From Pseudomonadota bacterium (GTDB lineage: Bacteria > Desulfobacterota > JADFVX01), in the NCBI GenBank assembly GCA_015222755.1, contig JADFVX010000008.1:1-25651 (forward strand): 25,651 bases of DNA, given 5' to 3'. Of this stretch, positions 15,940 through 23,779 are shown one piece after another (within the stretch, counting starts at the first letter, position 1; the number at the start of each line of letters is the position of its first letter). A program made the position numbers and the translations under genes. The notes beneath the pieces are model-generated. The model was not told where the DNA came from and did not search any database. It saw only the letters and a list, made by a program, of their open reading frames with translations.

Positions 15940-16550
15940 ATGAACTTAGCAAACTACTCGAGCAGCTCAGGGCTATAGATGAGGCCCAATTAAGCTGTGT
16001 TGCAAAGTGGCACGACAAAGAGCCGGAAACCCTGCCGGAAGACTTTGCAGGTCTTGTAGCGGAGCAGAGCCTGCAAAACTTTCGACTCTGGCATAAAGAA
16101 GACATCGCCCGCATACCAGATACTGGAGATGATATTATCGCAGGAGTTAAACGTGACATCGATAAACTCAACCAGAGGAGAAACGACCTTATAGAAAAGC
16201 TCGATGAATTTCTACTCATATGGCTGGATCGGGGCGGAATAAAGATGAATCCTGAAGCCGCATTAAACTCCGAGACACCCGGCAGTATGATAGACCGCTG
16301 TTCCATAATGGCCCTGAAGATATACCACATGCAGGAGGAAACTATGCGGGACTCTGCCGATGAAGAACACAAAACAAAGGCAAATGAGAGGCTGAAAACC
16401 CTCAAACTACAACGTAGCGATATGATCGACTGCCTCTGCAATATCTTTATAGAGATAGAAAAAGGCACGCGCCAGTTCAAAATATACAGACAGTTCAAGA
16501 TGTATAACGACCCTGATTTCAACCCTCAGCTTTACCAGAAAAAGGGATGA
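15936..16550 (+). CDS. DUF4254 protein in the LPS core cluster
   Basis: 204 residues, almost all alpha-helical and highly charged, with no signal peptide or membrane segment, so probably cytoplasmic. The family mark is the QNFRLWHKEDIARIP block (47-61), containing W52-H53 and E55-D56. A long helical stretch (about 70-105) with IDKLNQRRNDLIEKLDEFL and an ending with RQFKIYRQFKMYNDPDFNP follow. The family's function is unknown; it is met beside glycosyltransferases in Gram-negative bacteria. The ATGA overlap with the GT9 gene before it and the GT4 gene 37 bases after suggest a helper or partner of core assembly. The conserved His, Glu and Asp could be catalytic or metal-binding, which is speculation. 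Confidence 0.83.
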   Translation: MNELSKLLEQLRAIDEAQLSCVAKWHDKEPETLPEDFAGLVAEQSLQNFRLWHKEDIARIPDTGDDIIAGVKRDIDKLNQRRNDLIEKLDEFLLIWLDRGGIKMNPEAALNSETPGSMIDRCSIMALKIYHMQEETMRDSADEEHKTKANERLKTLKLQRSDMIDCLCNIFIEIEKGTRQFKIYRQFKMYNDPDFNPQLYQKKG

Positions 16551-16587
16551 TTATATCTGCTTAAAGTAAAGTTTAGAGGATATTTTT

Positions 16588-17715
16588 TTGAATACCATAC
16601 AGATCATAAACGCAAAATGGTGGAACGCTGAGGCTGCCTATGCCTATGCGCTAGCCAGGGGACTTGTCAAGTCAGGGCATGGCGTGACACTGATAGTCCT
16701 CCCGGATAAAGCAGTTGCTGAGAAGGCAAAAAGGGACGACATCCCTACAATAGAGACATGGGCACTAAACCGTTTTAATCCTCTTGAGGTAGTATCTTTT
16801 TTCTTTACACTTCTAAAGATCATAAATAAAAAAGAGATTGATGTAATTAACTGCCACCGCTCCGACGGCTACCCTATAGTGGCGCTGGCAGCCCGCCTTT
16901 CGGGGCGAAAACCGGCGCTTGTCAGAACGCGCGGGGACCAGCGTCAGGTAAGGAAGGATCTATTTAACAGATTTATCTATACAAGGCTTACAGACGCAAT
17001 AATCACATCGGGCGAGGTTGTTAAGAGGGGCCTCGTTTCGCGCCTTGGTCTTAATGGTAGTGCCGCAAAGGTTATATATTCCGCTGTAGATACGGGGAAG
17101 TTCTCTCCCAGACCGGTAGATGATTCGATCCGGAAGGAATTCGGGGTTTCTGAAGAGGCCCCTCTTATCGCTATTCTGGGCAGGGTCTCAGAGGTGAAGG
17201 GGCATCGATATCTCATCGACGCAGCAAAGTCAGTCCTGAATGACTTCCCCGGGGCGAGATTTCTCGCAATAGTGAAGGAGGAGGACCCCAACTTCCCCAT
17301 ACTCGAAAAACAGGTAAGTGAGCTGGGGATGGGGGACAAGTTCTTTTTTACAGGCTTCAGGGAGGACCTGGTCGACCTGATGGCTGCATGTGACATAGGC
17401 GTAGTCTCCTCTATCGGTTCAGAGACTAACTGCCGCGTTGCGCTGGAATGGATGGCCATGGGTAAACCCGTCATAGGCACGACGATAGGCGTAATACCTG
17501 AGGTCGTAGTTGATGGGGAAACTGGCCTGATAGTCCCTCCCAAAGACCATTTGGCAATTGCGTCTGCCCTGCTAAAGTTAATAAAGGACAGGAACCTCGC
17601 CATTGAGATGGGGAAACGGGGAAAAAAACTCGTAGAAGATCGCTACAATGAACCCCTTTTCACCAGTGATACTCTTAAGGTCTACACAGAGGCATTAAGC
17701 AAAAAAAACTATTAG
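16588..17715 (+). CDS. Family 4 (group 1) glycosyltransferase
   Basis: 375 residues, GT-B fold. The N-terminal domain has WWNAEAAYAYALARGLVKSGH and later DVINCHRSDGYPIVALAAR. The C-terminal nucleotide-sugar domain shows VIYSAVDTGKFSP, AILGRVSEVKGHRYLIDA, FFTGFREDLVDLMAACDIGV and the EX7E-type motif in GSETNCRVALEWMAMGKPVIGT, ending with GETGLIVPP. The order fits a retaining enzyme that extends the LPS core or another cell-surface glycan; donor and acceptor are unknown. The start is TTG at 16588, supported by AGAGGA at 16575-16580, seven bases upstream. It is the last plus-strand gene, and its stop overlaps that of the convergent FN3 gene. Confidence 0.92.
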   Translation: MNTIQIINAKWWNAEAAYAYALARGLVKSGHGVTLIVLPDKAVAEKAKRDDIPTIETWALNRFNPLEVVSFFFTLLKIINKKEIDVINCHRSDGYPIVALAARLSGRKPALVRTRGDQRQVRKDLFNRFIYTRLTDAIITSGEVVKRGLVSRLGLNGSAAKVIYSAVDTGKFSPRPVDDSIRKEFGVSEEAPLIAILGRVSEVKGHRYLIDAAKSVLNDFPGARFLAIVKEEDPNFPILEKQVSELGMGDKFFFTGFREDLVDLMAACDIGVVSSIGSETNCRVALEWMAMGKPVIGTTIGVIPEVVVDGETGLIVPPKDHLAIASALLKLIKDRNLAIEMGKRGKKLVEDRYNEPLFTSDTLKVYTEALSKKNY

Positions 17716-18812
17716 AACCTCTTCCTGCCGTATGCCTTTTCGAGCCTCTCTACCTCCCCTTCACTTTCAATATCAACACGTATTATCCTTGTACCACTCC
17801 AGCTGCCATAGTCAGTACCATCCGTCGCCCTGGCGCGCCAGTAATAGGTTCCTCTTGGCAGCTTTCCAAGGTTGACCTCGCCTCCATCTGCATCGGCCGA
17901 TACAGCAAGCTGGCTCATCTGCCTGTCTGAGTAGACCTCCACCTCATACCTTACAGTCTCCCCGTCGTCATCACGGGCACCGGAAAGTCTTAGTATGAGA
18001 TCTTCGCCTTCTTCAACATACTGCCACCCTGTCACCGGTGAAGTAGGGATACTGTTGAAGGGGGCAGCGCTTACCTCTTCCGAATATCCGCTCTCGACAC
18101 CCTCTTCGTTATAGGCGGTAACTGCCATGTAATAAGTCTTACCGTTCTCCAGCTTTCCTATCTTAAAGTTCGTCACATTGCGCACAGCTATGGTCCGTTC
18201 ATAGACCGTAGGATCCGTGCCTAAATGCACCTTGTATCCCACAGCGCCTTCCTCGGTCTCCCAATGCACATGAAGCGCTCTATTGCGAGAGATCAGGTCC
18301 GTAATAAATGGGGGATGAGGAACGGGGGTTTCCTCCATCACTGCCTCAATAGTGAAGATATTGGATGATGCCGCCATAAACAGGTAGGAAGTATTTTCAT
18401 GCATATCTACCGATCCCCCGCCTTTCAGCCCAAGAATCAGCCTCAGTCCTCCTGGCATGGCTTCCGGCAATTGCCAGCTGAGTTTATGGACCCCGGCAAG
18501 ACCTGTATCGACTTTAAGTTCCCAGAGCAAGGGATAGCTTTCACCTCGCACATCCTGATAAAAATCGCTAAAGCTCTCTCCCCCCTTATTCACTTTCCAC
18601 TCGGGGTGGCTGAAATAGGCGGTGATTGTTCCAGCCTCCACGACTGGCATATCACGCCCGGCATCATAAGCTGAACTGGCAAGGCTCTCCGCCCCAATGC
18701 TAACTTTAGATGAATATTTGCCCGATACCACTTCGATATCGACTGCCCAGTTGGCATATAGATCAGTTGAGGTGAATATAAGGAAAAGCAGTATGCTCGC
18801 AATTGTTTTCAT
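17712..18812 (-). CDS. Secreted protein with two fibronectin type III-like domains
   Basis: 366 residues with a clear signal peptide: MKTIASILLFLIF core and a probable cut after DLYA (residue 20). Residues 21-155 form a beta-rich domain with GAESLASSAYDAGRDMP and AYFSHPEW, a pattern I have seen in secreted surface proteins but cannot name. FN3-like repeat 1 lies at about 165-255 (hallmarks AVGYKVHLGTDP and GKTYYMAVTAYNEEGVES), repeat 2 at about 256-352 (RYEVEVYSD and RGTYYWRARATDG). A basic tail (YGRKRF) ends it. TAGGA lies just upstream of the ATG. It follows pyk by 42 bases and may be cotranscribed. Its job, perhaps surface adhesion or carbohydrate contact, is unknown. Confidence 0.82.
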   Translation of the reverse strand: MKTIASILLFLIFTSTDLYANWAVDIEVVSGKYSSKVSIGAESLASSAYDAGRDMPVVEAGTITAYFSHPEWKVNKGGESFSDFYQDVRGESYPLLWELKVDTGLAGVHKLSWQLPEAMPGGLRLILGLKGGGSVDMHENTSYLFMAASSNIFTIEAVMEETPVPHPPFITDLISRNRALHVHWETEEGAVGYKVHLGTDPTVYERTIAVRNVTNFKIGKLENGKTYYMAVTAYNEEGVESGYSEEVSAAPFNSIPTSPVTGWQYVEEGEDLILRLSGARDDDGETVRYEVEVYSDRQMSQLAVSADADGGEVNLGKLPRGTYYWRARATDGTDYGSWSGTRIIRVDIESEGEVERLEKAYGRKRF

Positions 18813-18854
18813 ATTTTTCCTACAGGGCTTTTAATAAATACTATGGAGCAAATA

Positions 18855-20279
18855 TCAGTCTAGCTTGTCAACCTTGACAGTATTGGTGCTGCCCGCCACC
18901 CCCACAGGGATGCCGGATACGATAACAACCAAATCACCTTCCTTAAGGTACCCGGCCTTTCTTGCAATCGACTTGGAATCGGCATGTATCTGATCGGTAT
19001 ATTCCTGCTCACTTAAATAAAATGGGCTCACACCCCAGACCAGAAGCAGCTGCCTTATCACCTTTTTGTCCGGGGAGCAGGCAATAATGGGTCGCTGTGG
19101 CCGGTTTCTTGCTATTCGGCAGGGGGTAGCTCCTGTAGAGGTTATAGTTATAATAGCCGCCACACCCAGTTGGCTTGCCAGCAGACAGGCGGCAACAGAG
19201 GTTGCCCGCGAAATGGATGTCTCTCTTTCAGCCACCTCTAACTTCAGCACGCCAGTAGTCTCCGCCTTCATCGCCAATTTGTGCATGGTCTGCACTGTCA
19301 GCGCCGGATACTTTCCCACCGCCGTCTCGCCGGACAGCATGATGGCGTCGGTACCGTCTATTATTGCATTGGCCACATCTGTCACCTCGGCGCGTGTAGG
19401 ATAGGCGTTGAAGGTCATGGAGTCGAGCATCTGGGTGGCAGTTATTACCGGGATGCCCCTGCGGTTCGCCTTGGCAATGATCATTTTCTGCACCAGGGGC
19501 ACCTCGGCAATGGGGATCTCAACACCGAGATCTCCACGTGCCACCATGATACCATCAGAGATCTTAACAATCGCATCAATATCATCAACAGCCTGCTGGG
19601 TCTCTATCTTAGCAATAATCTTGATCCCCTCTCCACCTTTTTCATCCATAAATTTTCGCATGCCCACGATATCACTGGCACAGCGCACAAAAGAGGCAGC
19701 TATAAAGTCTACATTCTGATCTATGAGAAATTCAATATCGCGGTAGTCCTTTTCCATAAGAAAGGGTAGGGACAGGTTCGCGCCGGGAAAATTAAGGCCC
19801 TTTCGCTCTCCCAGCTTTCCTCCCCGCTCAACGCGGCAGAAGACATCCTTGCCTTTTATTTTCTCTACATGCATGCTTATGGCCCCATCCGACATATACA
19901 CCAGCTGTCCCGGAGAGACATCACTGGATAAATCATCATAAGATATATGTATGCGACTGGTACTACCCGTGCATTTTTCGGGGGTCAAGGCCAGCAGATC
20001 CTCCGGCTCCAGATTGATCTCCTTTGTCTCAAGCAAACCCGTGCGTATCTCAGGCCCCTTAAGGTCTCCAAGTATGCAGACAGGCCTGCCAAGTTCTTTT
20101 TCCACTTCTCTGACGGTAGCTATATTCTGCCTGTGACCAGTATAGTCGCTGTGAGACATATTAAGCCTCACCACATCAACACCTGCTTTGACCAGGTCAG
20201 ACAACACTGCAGGAGTATTGCTTGCCGGCCCCATGGTAGCAACTATCTTTGTTCTGCGTAAATCTTTTCCCACATTCAT
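18855..20279 (-). CDS. pyk: Pyruvate kinase
   Basis: Transfers phosphate from phosphoenolpyruvate to ADP, the last step of glycolysis; 474 residues, a usual bacterial length. Active-site residues are visible: VVRLNMSHS (36-44), GDLKGPEIRTG (71-81), IIAKIE with catalytic K224 and E226, MVARGDLGVEIP with D250, and DGTDAIMLSGETAVGKYP (308-325). TQMLDSM has Asp where Glu is usual. The C-terminal domain ends GVAGSTNTVKV. GPEIRT has the Glu (E77) that in studied enzymes goes with K+ dependence, although the Thr two residues before the Lys-Gly is Leu here. AGAGG precedes the ATG at 20279. malQ lies 10 bases upstream, so they are cotranscribed. Confidence 0.97.
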   Translation of the reverse strand: MNVGKDLRRTKIVATMGPASNTPAVLSDLVKAGVDVVRLNMSHSDYTGHRQNIATVREVEKELGRPVCILGDLKGPEIRTGLLETKEINLEPEDLLALTPEKCTGSTSRIHISYDDLSSDVSPGQLVYMSDGAISMHVEKIKGKDVFCRVERGGKLGERKGLNFPGANLSLPFLMEKDYRDIEFLIDQNVDFIAASFVRCASDIVGMRKFMDEKGGEGIKIIAKIETQQAVDDIDAIVKISDGIMVARGDLGVEIPIAEVPLVQKMIIAKANRRGIPVITATQMLDSMTFNAYPTRAEVTDVANAIIDGTDAIMLSGETAVGKYPALTVQTMHKLAMKAETTGVLKLEVAERETSISRATSVAACLLASQLGVAAIITITSTGATPCRIARNRPQRPIIACSPDKKVIRQLLLVWGVSPFYLSEQEYTDQIHADSKSIARKAGYLKEGDLVVIVSGIPVGVAGSTNTVKVDKLD

Positions 20280-20289
20280 TTCTAACCTC

Positions 20290-22230
20290 TCATATATGTT
20301 CTGATGGTTCGACTATAAGGCATGAATCTATTATCTCTTTGATATCATCTACTACGACCTGCATGGAATAAGTGCCAGGCAAAGCATGATCCATTGAAGC
20401 CTTGTATAGAAAACGCCTATCTCCAAAATCCCTGACAAGCGAAATCTCAAAACTTTTATCGCAGGATAGTGCTAGAGACAGTTCGACATCTTCATGTGTA
20501 CCTTCTACTAAAAGCCATACATAAAAAGACTCCCCCTCTTTAAGCACCTGTACTGCCCCCTGCGATGGCATCACCCTGAAAGATAGCCGACCACCTCCAT
20601 CGATATGGCTCATACCGCGCCCGGAGGCTACAGTCAAGCCTTTAAGTGAAGCTGCATCACGACTAAGCTCAACACCCTCATTAGCTAACAGCTCTTCCAT
20701 AGTGAAGGGCATACGCCAGTTCCAGTTATGATCACCAAATGTACCTGGCAGGTTTATCCTCTCCTCCGCCCCCATCCCGAAAATATCCTGAAATGGAAGG
20801 ACCAGAAATGTGGCAGGACAGTAGAAAAGTTTGCCCAAAACAGCGTCTCTGACAGACAGGAAACCTGCATCCAGGCCGAGGCCGAGGTAGGGCAAAAGAA
20901 GCCGCCTCTCATCATCTCTAAGGCCCTCCCACCATTCTCTTAAAGTCGGAGTGTCATGGGTCCCGGTTGTGGCGAGAAAATCGCTAGCGTAATCTTCTGG
21001 ATAACGGTAACCTGAAGCCTTGCCTGCATGCTCCCCTTCACCCCAACCATATATAAAGGTTTTATAACCTGCTATTCCCAGCCTTTGCCTGAGCCTATGC
21101 ACTTCGGGAGTGATATCTCCCAGGTCTTCTGCAAGGGGGATAAGCAGATTGTCATACATTGATATTTTCAAAAGCCGATGCAAAAGCGCCTCACCCGGCC
21201 CTTTTACCCAATTGCCCTCTGAGGCCTTCTCACCTGCAGGAACACGCCAGTAAGATTCAAAGCCTCTGAAATGATCAAGCCTGTAGAGGTCAAAAAATTC
21301 ACATACCCTCTCAACCCGCCTTAGCCACCAGGAATAGCCATCCCCGGCCATTGCATCCCAGTCATAGAGCGGCGTACCCCAGTCCTGACCATCGGGGTTA
21401 AAATAATCTGGCGGAGCACCTGAGGTAGCAGAAAGGCTCAGATCCTCATTCATCTGGAAAAGCGAAGGACTGGCCCAGACATCGGTAGAATCCATACCGG
21501 GGTAAAAGGAAATGTCTCCCATGAGAAAAACTCCTTTTTCATGTGCATAGCTGCGTACGGCCTTCCACTGTTGCAGGAAAATCAACTGTAGCCACTGGTA
21601 AAAAATTATCCTTTCGCTGTTCTCCTTTTCGAAGTTTAGCATTGCCTCAGGTTTTCGGCATCTCATCGCCTCAGGCCAGTCCCGCCAGTGACGCTCCCCT
21701 TCTTTTTCCTTCAGTACTCTGAAAAATGCATAGTCTCGGAGCCAGTCTTTTTCACTCTCTATAAAGAGGATCAACTGGTCCCTTTTTTCTGACTCACCTT
21801 CCCAACTCTCCTTTAAAAAATGCAGAAAACCGGCCCAAAGAAGAGACATCTTTACAGCCCTGACTGTCGTATAATCAACACAGCGGTTATTTTTAAGGGT
21901 CATGAGCGTAGCATCTGCTTCCCACTCCCGCAACATATGCCGGGCCTCTTCAGACTGTCTGACCTCTTCAACGGCATTGATATCGATGTATAGTGGATTG
22001 ACGGCAAAGGCGCTTATGGCCGCATATGGGCTGGGGTCACCAGGACTTGTATCATTCAGGGGTAAGAGTTGCACGATCCGCTGTTCATGGTCAGCAGCCC
22101 AATCGATAATCCTGTAAAGATCCCCCGTATCACCAATACCCAGGCTGTTTTCACTTTTCAGGGAGAAAAGGGGAAGCAGAAAACCGGCGCTCTTTCTCGC
22201 CCATAGATCGTTAAAAGATATTTCTTCCAT
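20290..22230 (-). CDS. malQ: 4-alpha-glucanotransferase (GH77) with extra C-terminal domain
   Basis: Transfers alpha-1,4-glucan chains between maltodextrins, or acts in glycogen turnover. The GH77 catalytic triad is visible: nucleophile D319 in YRLDHFRG, acid/base E368 in LAEDLG, and D426 in GTHDT. The N-terminal SAGFLLPLFSLKS...LGIGDTGDL, LPLNDTSPGDPSPY and the loop FNPDGQDWGTPLYDW are also typical. The catalytic part ends near 508 with LPGTFGDHNWNWRMP. About 120 further residues (525-646) are beta-rich (SFYVWLLVEG, RRFLYKASMD, GTYSMQVVVDD), unlike the usual 500-residue enzyme, and may bind carbohydrate. AGGATA precedes the ATG at 22230. It sits between the CCA gene (14-base gap) and pyk (10-base gap). 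Confidence 0.95.
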   Translation of the reverse strand: MEEISFNDLWARKSAGFLLPLFSLKSENSLGIGDTGDLYRIIDWAADHEQRIVQLLPLNDTSPGDPSPYAAISAFAVNPLYIDINAVEEVRQSEEARHMLREWEADATLMTLKNNRCVDYTTVRAVKMSLLWAGFLHFLKESWEGESEKRDQLILFIESEKDWLRDYAFFRVLKEKEGERHWRDWPEAMRCRKPEAMLNFEKENSERIIFYQWLQLIFLQQWKAVRSYAHEKGVFLMGDISFYPGMDSTDVWASPSLFQMNEDLSLSATSGAPPDYFNPDGQDWGTPLYDWDAMAGDGYSWWLRRVERVCEFFDLYRLDHFRGFESYWRVPAGEKASEGNWVKGPGEALLHRLLKISMYDNLLIPLAEDLGDITPEVHRLRQRLGIAGYKTFIYGWGEGEHAGKASGYRYPEDYASDFLATTGTHDTPTLREWWEGLRDDERRLLLPYLGLGLDAGFLSVRDAVLGKLFYCPATFLVLPFQDIFGMGAEERINLPGTFGDHNWNWRMPFTMEELLANEGVELSRDAASLKGLTVASGRGMSHIDGGGRLSFRVMPSQGAVQVLKEGESFYVWLLVEGTHEDVELSLALSCDKSFEISLVRDFGDRRFLYKASMDHALPGTYSMQVVVDDIKEIIDSCLIVEPSEHI

Positions 22231-22244
22231 GGTATCCTGTTTTT

Positions 22245-23693
22245 TCAGCTGAACTGCTTGTTTCTCAAAAATTCCAATGCATCTTCACGGCTACCTATAT
22301 GGCCCATTCTTTCAGCCTCACTTACAAGGTCAAGATATCTACCCACCTGCACACCTTCAGCTATGCCCAGTTCACGCATCACATCCCTACCTTTAAGAAA
22401 AGAAGACTCTTCCACAACATCCGTTTCATAGTAAAGGTCAAAAAGGGATGAGACGATAGACTCTACATCGGGATGTTCAATATCCCGAGATTCTCTCGTG
22501 GCCCAACTGTCGGCCAATGCCAGAAGCAGCACTTCAGGCGTTTCATCACCACAGTCCCTGATAAACCTGGCCATAGCTCTGGGGGTTACCTTTTCTAGTT
22601 TAGAAAGATGAAGGACACGCATATGCTGCCGTGTAATATTGGATAGAACCCTGCCGGCAAAGCGCCCGACCTTAAGGCGGCTGGCAATTTTTTTATTGAT
22701 GATAGAACCTTTCTCCTCGTGGCCGTGGAAGCTCACCTTTCCACTTTCCATCTTTAGACAAGAGGGCTTACCAGAGTCGTGAAGCAGCGCCGCAAGCTTG
22801 GCCATACTCCTCCTGGAGATCCCGTCCTCCAGCATTTCATCAAGGTGGACACGCAACTTTGTCTCGTGAGCCGAAACTTCCGGACAGGCATCCGATATTA
22901 TCCTGTCAATATATCCTACAGACCTGAGTGCATGATCCAGAAGCTTAAAATCATGGTGAGAGCCCTGATCTATATCTTTCCATTCAGATAGCTCCGGCAT
23001 TACTTCCTGCAAAACACCCAAAGACAGCATCTCTTCAAGGTAGGGAAGAGTATCCTCCGACGAAAACATCTTGAATATCTCAGCCCTTACCCGCTCGGCA
23101 GAGACCTTTGACAAAAGACCCTTCTTCTTTCCTGCCAAAGAGAGAAAACCTTCATCCATGGCAAGTGAAAGGTTTGAGGCGATGCGAAAGCCTCTCAGTA
23201 TTCTCAGCGGATCCTCGTCTATGCACTCTTCAGAGACCAGCCTGAGACGCCCTTCTTCAAGGTCGCCCTGTCCCCCAAGGGGATCTATAAGGTTCAGCCC
23301 CCCCTCTTCAAATAAACTCCATACGGAGCAAGCTATAGCGTTGACGGTAAAATCACGCCGTTTCAGATCTTCCTCAATACAACCTGACTTGAGAGGGCTG
23401 AAATCAGCCTCTTTCTTTTCACCATTTTCCGAAAAGACAATCCTCGAACAGCCCTTATCAGCACCTAAACGAAAAAAATGGGCGCCCAATTCCCCGGCAA
23501 CCATAGCGGCAAAACTATCTGCTTCGCTGAAAAGGGCAAAATCATAATCGCAAACCTCTACCCGGCAAAGGAGGTCTCTAATGCTTCCACCCACAAGATA
23601 GCAATCCGAGCCGGATCGCTTTGAGACTTTATAAACAGCCTTCAATAAAGCAGAATTTCTTAAAATTTTTGGATTGTTCATAGCAGCAGGCAT
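22245..23693 (-). CDS. CCA tRNA nucleotidyltransferase / poly(A) polymerase family protein with HD domain
   Basis: Class II nucleotidyltransferase of 482 residues. LVGGSIRDLL (33-42) holds the GGxxRD motif. The metal-binding pair is D49-Y-D51 in CDYDFALF. RRDFTVNA (112-119) and EDPLRILRGFR (160-170) are the other head and neck motifs. An HD-type domain follows (HHDFKLLDHALRS, ALLHDSGKP, FHGHEEKG), as in CCA enzymes with phosphatase activity. Class II members include CCA-adding, A-adding and poly(A) enzymes; the family alone does not settle which this is. The first ATG (23693) has no ribosome binding site and lies about at the predicted transcription start; ATG 23681 (M5) is an alternative. 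It is first of the cca-malQ-pyk-FN3 run. Confidence 0.92.
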   Translation of the reverse strand: MPAAMNNPKILRNSALLKAVYKVSKRSGSDCYLVGGSIRDLLCRVEVCDYDFALFSEADSFAAMVAGELGAHFFRLGADKGCSRIVFSENGEKKEADFSPLKSGCIEEDLKRRDFTVNAIACSVWSLFEEGGLNLIDPLGGQGDLEEGRLRLVSEECIDEDPLRILRGFRIASNLSLAMDEGFLSLAGKKKGLLSKVSAERVRAEIFKMFSSEDTLPYLEEMLSLGVLQEVMPELSEWKDIDQGSHHDFKLLDHALRSVGYIDRIISDACPEVSAHETKLRVHLDEMLEDGISRRSMAKLAALLHDSGKPSCLKMESGKVSFHGHEEKGSIINKKIASRLKVGRFAGRVLSNITRQHMRVLHLSKLEKVTPRAMARFIRDCGDETPEVLLLALADSWATRESRDIEHPDVESIVSSLFDLYYETDVVEESSFLKGRDVMRELGIAEGVQVGRYLDLVSEAERMGHIGSREDALEFLRNKQFS

Positions 23694-23699
23694 AGGGGA

Positions 23700-23728
23700 A
23701 GTATAGCTTGAATCTTGAAGGCTGGCAA
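23700..23728 (-). promoter_or_regulatory. Sigma70-type promoter for the cca-malQ-pyk unit
   Basis: On the minus strand, TTGCCA (23728-23723) and TATACT (23705-23700) are each five of six to consensus, with an exact 17-bp spacer. Transcription should begin near 23693, the first possible start codon of the CCA gene. Confidence 0.65.
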
Positions 23729-23740
23729 ATGGCGGGATGG

Positions 23741-23772
23741 AAAAAAGAAAGGGGAAAAAAATTTCCGCCCCC
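23741..23772 (-). terminator. Probable terminator after the ExeA-like gene
   Basis: On the minus strand, after the TAA at 23782-23780, a GGGGGC-GGAAA stretch faces TTTCC-CC across a short T loop and is followed by TTTCTTTTTT. Stem details are ambiguous, but the G-rich arm, C-rich arm and T tract fit an intrinsic terminator that separates this unit from the cca promoter. Confidence 0.5.
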
Positions 23773-23779
23773 TAAATAA

